This document shows positions 61,147-64,000 of a stretch of 64,000 nucleotides of DNA, one piece after another. Made by a program: the position numbers and the translations under genes. Below the pieces are notes generated by a model. That model was not told where the DNA came from and made no database searches. It saw nothing but the letters and a program-made list of their open reading frames with translations. The number at the start of each line of letters is the position of its first letter. The first letter of the stretch is position 1. Source of the DNA: Streptomyces sp. 3214.6 (GTDB taxonomy: Bacteria > Actinomycetota > Actinomycetes > Streptomycetales > Streptomycetaceae); contig NZ_LT670819.1 of assembly GCF_900129855.1 (NCBI RefSeq), forward strand, positions 62,001 through 126,000. Direction: 5' to 3'.

Positions 61147-61409
61147 GCATCCGCCGGCCGGCCATCGCGCCTCCTCCGTCCCGCAATCCGATGGCCCCGG
61201 CGCCGAAGGTCACTGCACGGGGCGCGACCGGCGTACCGCAGTGCGCGGCTGAGGCAGTGCCGAGCAGTCCGGTGACGGGGATGGTGCTGGTCCTGACCCG
61301 TCACTTTCCGTGCTGCTGTCGTCGAGCCGGCAGTGCGGCAGCAGGATGGGCAGTCACTCAGCGGCGGCGGGATGTGGGCACCTACGATCCCAGCACCGCC
61401 CCAGAGGCA

Positions 61410-62132
61410 TCAGCGCGGGCGCCAGGTGCGGATCTCCAGGTGGATGATGTGCGCATCCGGGCGGATGCGGCCGGTCTCCACCAGCCATTGATGGACGGCT
61501 GCGGTGACGTCTCCGCCCGCGGCGTCGACGCGCTGGGCAAAGCCGGCGGCGTCGTGCCCGCCGGTCTGGGCAGAGCCGTAGGAGCGCTCCTCGGTGTGAT
61601 CGGCGCGCTGGATGACGTCACGGCGGATGCCCGGTGAGTCGGTGCGGCTGCCGGAGGGGTGCACGTAGCCGGCCTTGGCCAGGCGGACAGTGAAGGCCAG
61701 GCGCAGGCCGAGGCGGGCGGCTTCTGCGATCAGGGGGCGCAGTCGGGAGGAGCCGGAGGCGATCGCCTGGGCGCCGACGCGGCCGGTGCCGGAGCCGGTG
61801 GGGGTGATCAGGACTGCTTTGCCGCGCACCCTGGCTGTGGCACCGGAGGCGGTGGTGCGGCGGGTGATGTGCCGGCCTGCGATGGAAGCGAGGTCGGGGA
61901 GGTCGGTGATGCCGCCTGTCTGGACAGCGGCCAGGACCTGGCGCAGGGCAGGGACGAAGGCAGCACCTTTGCTCTTTGTGTAGAACTGGGACACCAAAGA
62001 GGCATCGCGGTTGATGATGCGGGCGATGTCACGCTTGGAGTAGCCGGCCGTCTGCAGCTGGTCGGCCAACTGGGCGGCCTCGTTCAACTCGCCTTGCCCA
62101 GCGGGACGGTTACGGCGGGGGCGGGGTGGCAT
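61410..62132 (-). CDS. HTH protein, candidate terminal-protein (Tpg-like) partner
   Basis: The 240-residue protein has a helix-turn-helix near residues 20-55 (LADQLQTAGYSKRDIARIIN, RDASLVSQFYTKSKGAAFVP), a central basic region rich in Ser/Thr/Gly, and a C-terminal alpha/beta region (HQWLVETGRIRPDAHIIHLE). Its ATG shares one base with the TGA of the large upstream gene (62132), so the two are translationally coupled. In S. coelicolor the telomere gene tap is likewise followed by tpg, a small HTH terminal protein. Here the role is inferred only from position, HTH and the Tap-like neighbour. A ParB- or plasmid-type regulator is the alternative. Confidence 0.55.
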   Translation of the reverse strand: MPPRPRRNRPAGQGELNEAAQLADQLQTAGYSKRDIARIINRDASLVSQFYTKSKGAAFVPALRQVLAAVQTGGITDLPDLASIAGRHITRRTTASGATARVRGKAVLITPTGSGTGRVGAQAIASGSSRLRPLIAEAARLGLRLAFTVRLAKAGYVHPSGSRTDSPGIRRDVIQRADHTEERSYGSAQTGGHDAAGFAQRVDAAGGDVTAAVHQWLVETGRIRPDAHIIHLEIRTWRPR

Positions 62133-64000
62133 CAGGCCTCTCCTGCGCTCGGGGTGAGGGCGGCGCGTCCGGCGTCCCGCAGGGCAAGAAGTTCACTCTC
62201 GGTCGTGGGGGCGGCCACGGGAGCAGTGAGGTGGCCCTTGAGGAGGTAGTCGCCGGGCTGATGGTGATACGGCCAGGCCTGCGGCTGGGTGAGGTAGAGG
62301 GCGTCGGTGCGGAAGGCGACGACGCTGCCGGGCTCGGTGTGCAGGGCGCCGGCGTAGGTGTCCTCGTCGCGGTGGCGCTGGGTGAGCAGGGCGGCACGGG
62401 CCCCGGACCAGATCGCGGCGGCCCATTCGGGGTGGGCGTTGGGGTCCCGGCTGAAGCCGGTGGGCTTCTGCCAGGTGATCTGTTCGTCGTCGAAGCCGAT
62501 GATTTCGGCGTCCGGCGGGACGTCGCGCTCCATGGTGCGGGGGGTGGTGCCGGTGACCATGCGGGGGCGCTGGGCGAAGGAGCCGATGCCGTACAGGAGG
62601 ATGGCGCGCACCGCGCGGGAGGCGAGGTGGGCGGCGCGGGCCTGCTGGGCGTCGCCCTGGAAGTGGGCCTGGGCGGAGAGGTTGGTCCAGGTCTCTTTGA
62701 GTTTCTTGGCCCAGTCGTCGAGGGGTTTGCCGTCCTCCCACAGGATCCCGTCGAGGATCTCGATCTTCCACGGGGTGATGGGGTTGGTCAGGGCGGTGTG
62801 GATTTCGGGGCCGCCGGCCCAGGTGGTGAAGGTCGTGCCCGGGATTGCCGGGTAGTGCCAGGCGCGGTCGCCCGGTGCGGGGGCGGGCAGGATGCCGACG
62901 TGGTTCCAGGTGTCGGGGACGGTGACCCGCACCTGCCAGTGACCGCAGCCGTACAGGGCCCGGGTCTGTTCCTTCTCGCTCCAGGCTGCGAAGGTGGCGG
63001 CGGTGATCCGGCGGGGGGTGCCGACCGGGGACTTCCAGGTGTGTTTGGCGTAGGCGAAGGTGCGGTCGTACTCGACGAGTTGGGGCAGTTGTTCGGGCAC
63101 GCGGGGCGGGAGGATGAGTTCGTTGCGTCCCTGGCCGGCCGTGGCGTGCAGCAGGCCGCGCAGTTCCTCGGACAGGACGGGAAAGCCTTCGGCGTGCTGG
63201 CCGCGGGTGGGGATGGTGCGCGTCCACAGGTCGCGGCCGGTCTGCGACGGGGATCCCATGATGACGGCGTCGGTCCAGTGGCGGCGCAGGGCCTGCCACA
63301 GCAGTACGAACGCGTCCCGGACGGTGGCCGGGTCGTCGCCGCCGGTGTCGAACCACTCCCCCACCGAGCGGATTTCGACGTGGCTGTCGCCGTTGTCGCG
63401 CTGGTAGCGGCCGACGGGGTTGCGGGCGTGGACGAAGTGTCCGGCCATCCGGTCCTTGCCGCGGCCGGTGTCGGTGCGCCAGCCCGGCGTGGGGGCGTTC
63501 AGCCAGGCCGCGACCGCATCCCTCAGGTAGGGGTAGCGGTCGGCGTCGCGGTGCCAGGGGTCACCGGCGGTGATGTAGATGCGCTCCGTGCCTTCGGGCA
63601 AGGTCTGGAAGACGGCGGTCAGGATGGCGGCGACCGAAGTGTCGGCCAGGTCGAGGCGGTAGGTCTGGCTGCGATGCACCAGCACACCCGTGTCCGTGTC
63701 CAGGAAGACCGTGGAGCGGGCCTGCTGGGTGAAGTTCGGTGGCGTGGAGAGCAGGTTCGGGGTATGCGTGAACCAACTGTTGCCCGCTGCCCCGTCGGGG
63801 ATCGACGGGAGGGCACGCGGCGCGTCCGGGGCTGCAGGCTCCGTGGAGGCGGGGCCCCCGGCAGGAACGGCTGGCGGGGAGGCAGCGACGGGCAGTGCTG
63901 GTGCGGTGGCGGCCGTCGCGGGCGCTACCGCTCCCCTCCGGGCGGTGGGGCGGGGCGGAGTCTTCGTGCCGTCGTCGGCAGTGGCCGGGGCGTCCGGCTC
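62132..64000 (-). CDS. Tap-like / degenerate family B polymerase-like protein (5' end outside the window)
   Basis: At least 622 residues; the frame is open to base 64000, so the start lies beyond the window. The first ~75 visible residues are Pro/Ala-rich. A core follows starting STVFLDTDTGVLVHRSQTYR. Three blocks resemble polymerase palm motifs: LVEYDRTFAYAKHTW (near 63065), SRAVRAILLYGIGSFAQRP (near 62590) and AEIIGFDDEQITW (near 62490). Between them, FTTWAGGPEIHTALTN and WKIEILDGILWEDGKPLDDW resemble the corresponding region of Tap as I remember it. It is coupled to the HTH gene by TGATG. A GTG at 63685 would be an internal start, but the upstream frame clearly belongs to the protein. Assignment to Tap is tentative. 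Confidence 0.55.
   Translation of the reverse strand, partial: EPDAPATADDGTKTPPRPTARRGAVAPATAATAPALPVAASPPAVPAGGPASTEPAAPDAPRALPSIPDGAAGNSWFTHTPNLLSTPPNFTQQARSTVFLDTDTGVLVHRSQTYRLDLADTSVAAILTAVFQTLPEGTERIYITAGDPWHRDADRYPYLRDAVAAWLNAPTPGWRTDTGRGKDRMAGHFVHARNPVGRYQRDNGDSHVEIRSVGEWFDTGGDDPATVRDAFVLLWQALRRHWTDAVIMGSPSQTGRDLWTRTIPTRGQHAEGFPVLSEELRGLLHATAGQGRNELILPPRVPEQLPQLVEYDRTFAYAKHTWKSPVGTPRRITAATFAAWSEKEQTRALYGCGHWQVRVTVPDTWNHVGILPAPAPGDRAWHYPAIPGTTFTTWAGGPEIHTALTNPITPWKIEILDGILWEDGKPLDDWAKKLKETWTNLSAQAHFQGDAQQARAAHLASRAVRAILLYGIGSFAQRPRMVTGTTPRTMERDVPPDAEIIGFDDEQITWQKPTGFSRDPNAHPEWAAAIWSGARAALLTQRHRDEDTYAGALHTEPGSVVAFRTDALYLTQPQAWPYHHQPGDYLLKGHLTAPVAAPTTESELLALRDAGRAALTPSAGEA

Noticed and set aside
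61147..61409. A plus-strand open frame running through the gap after the winged-helix protein
   Set aside because: It extends into the antisense of the HTH gene, has no motif and no ribosome-binding site.
63700..64000. Telomere-like palindromes at the right edge
   Set aside because: I looked for clustered hairpins as found in Streptomyces telomeres; the segment is protein-coding and shows none. If a telomere exists it is outside the window.
1..64000. CRISPR arrays, tRNA or rRNA genes
   Set aside because: No regularly spaced repeats, no cloverleaf-like sequences with the usual conserved bases and no rRNA segments were seen by eye. A tRNA scan would settle the tRNA part.

Overview
The sequence is very GC-rich, with long spurious reading frames opposite real genes, frequent GTG starts and ATGA/GTGA gene overlaps. 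It carries actinomycete families (CGNR regulators, HxlR and TetR regulators, SpoIIE-type phosphatases, DUF6083, an ABC sugar importer without its own ATPase). All of this points to Streptomyces or a close relative. The mix of catabolic operons, secreted enzymes, broken genes and transposase remnants looks like the accessory arm of a linear chromosome or a large linear plasmid. A possible Tap/Tpg-like terminal-protein operon at the right edge fits that reading but does not prove it.

Layout. 1-11 kb: catabolic enzymes and regulators. These are an SDR, an epoxide hydrolase and a second hydrolase (left-pointing), a QueG-like Fe-S protein with an HxlR regulator, a TetR regulator, a doubly damaged Old Yellow Enzyme gene, a SnoaL-like protein, a CGNR regulator, and a right-pointing run of two alpha/beta hydrolases, a crotonase, a flavin-reductase-like protein and a hotdog thioesterase. 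11.3-13.8 kb: a PAS-GAF-PP2C-HATPase sensor. 14.0-14.4 kb: remnant of an acyl-CoA dehydrogenase gene. 14.5-23.4 kb: a polyol/ketose module (importer, polyol dehydrogenase, FGGY kinase, DeoR repressor, PfkB kinase, class II aldolase) with matching operator sites in the divergent promoter. 23.7-29.5 kb: an anti-sigma-like ATPase, then a CoA-transferase, CMD, hydroxyacyl-CoA dehydrogenase and SDR operon facing a LysR regulator. 29.8-40.0 kb: a nine-gene beta-oxidation operon facing its TetR regulator. 40.2-46.4 kb: a 5'-truncated proA-like gene, a YhgE/Pip-like membrane protein, a LuxR-family ATPase regulator and three broken remnants (DUF4333, IS3, ISL3). 46.6-53.1 kb: secreted and membrane proteins, notably a CdtB-type nuclease fused to a pectin methylesterase, next to a LamG/tandem-repeat protein. 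53.6-55.8 kb: a thioesterase followed by a junkyard of SDR, Tn3 and SIR2 fragments. 55.8-59.1 kb: a UvrD-like helicase cassette with DUF6083 and an XRE regulator. 59.2-64 kb: small DNA-binding-type proteins and the putative Tap/Tpg-like pair.

How it works together. A perfect palindrome, AAACCGATCGGTTT, occurs upstream of the SDR operon, the TetR gene at 3891-4460, the YhgE-like gene and the thioesterase gene, mostly as tandem pairs, so one TetR protein probably controls a regulon spread over 52 kb. The polyol module forms a plausible route: uptake, oxidation to a ketose, two phosphorylations, then aldol cleavage. The 29.8-39.2 kb operon encodes an almost complete acyl-CoA degradation cycle under a second TetR.

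The strongest novelty candidates are the CdtB-pectinesterase fusion with its LamG neighbour, the Tap/Tpg-like operon, the four-locus TetR regulon and the UvrD-DUF6083 cassette beside a broken SIR2 gene. All function calls come from reading motifs by eye; no database search was run.
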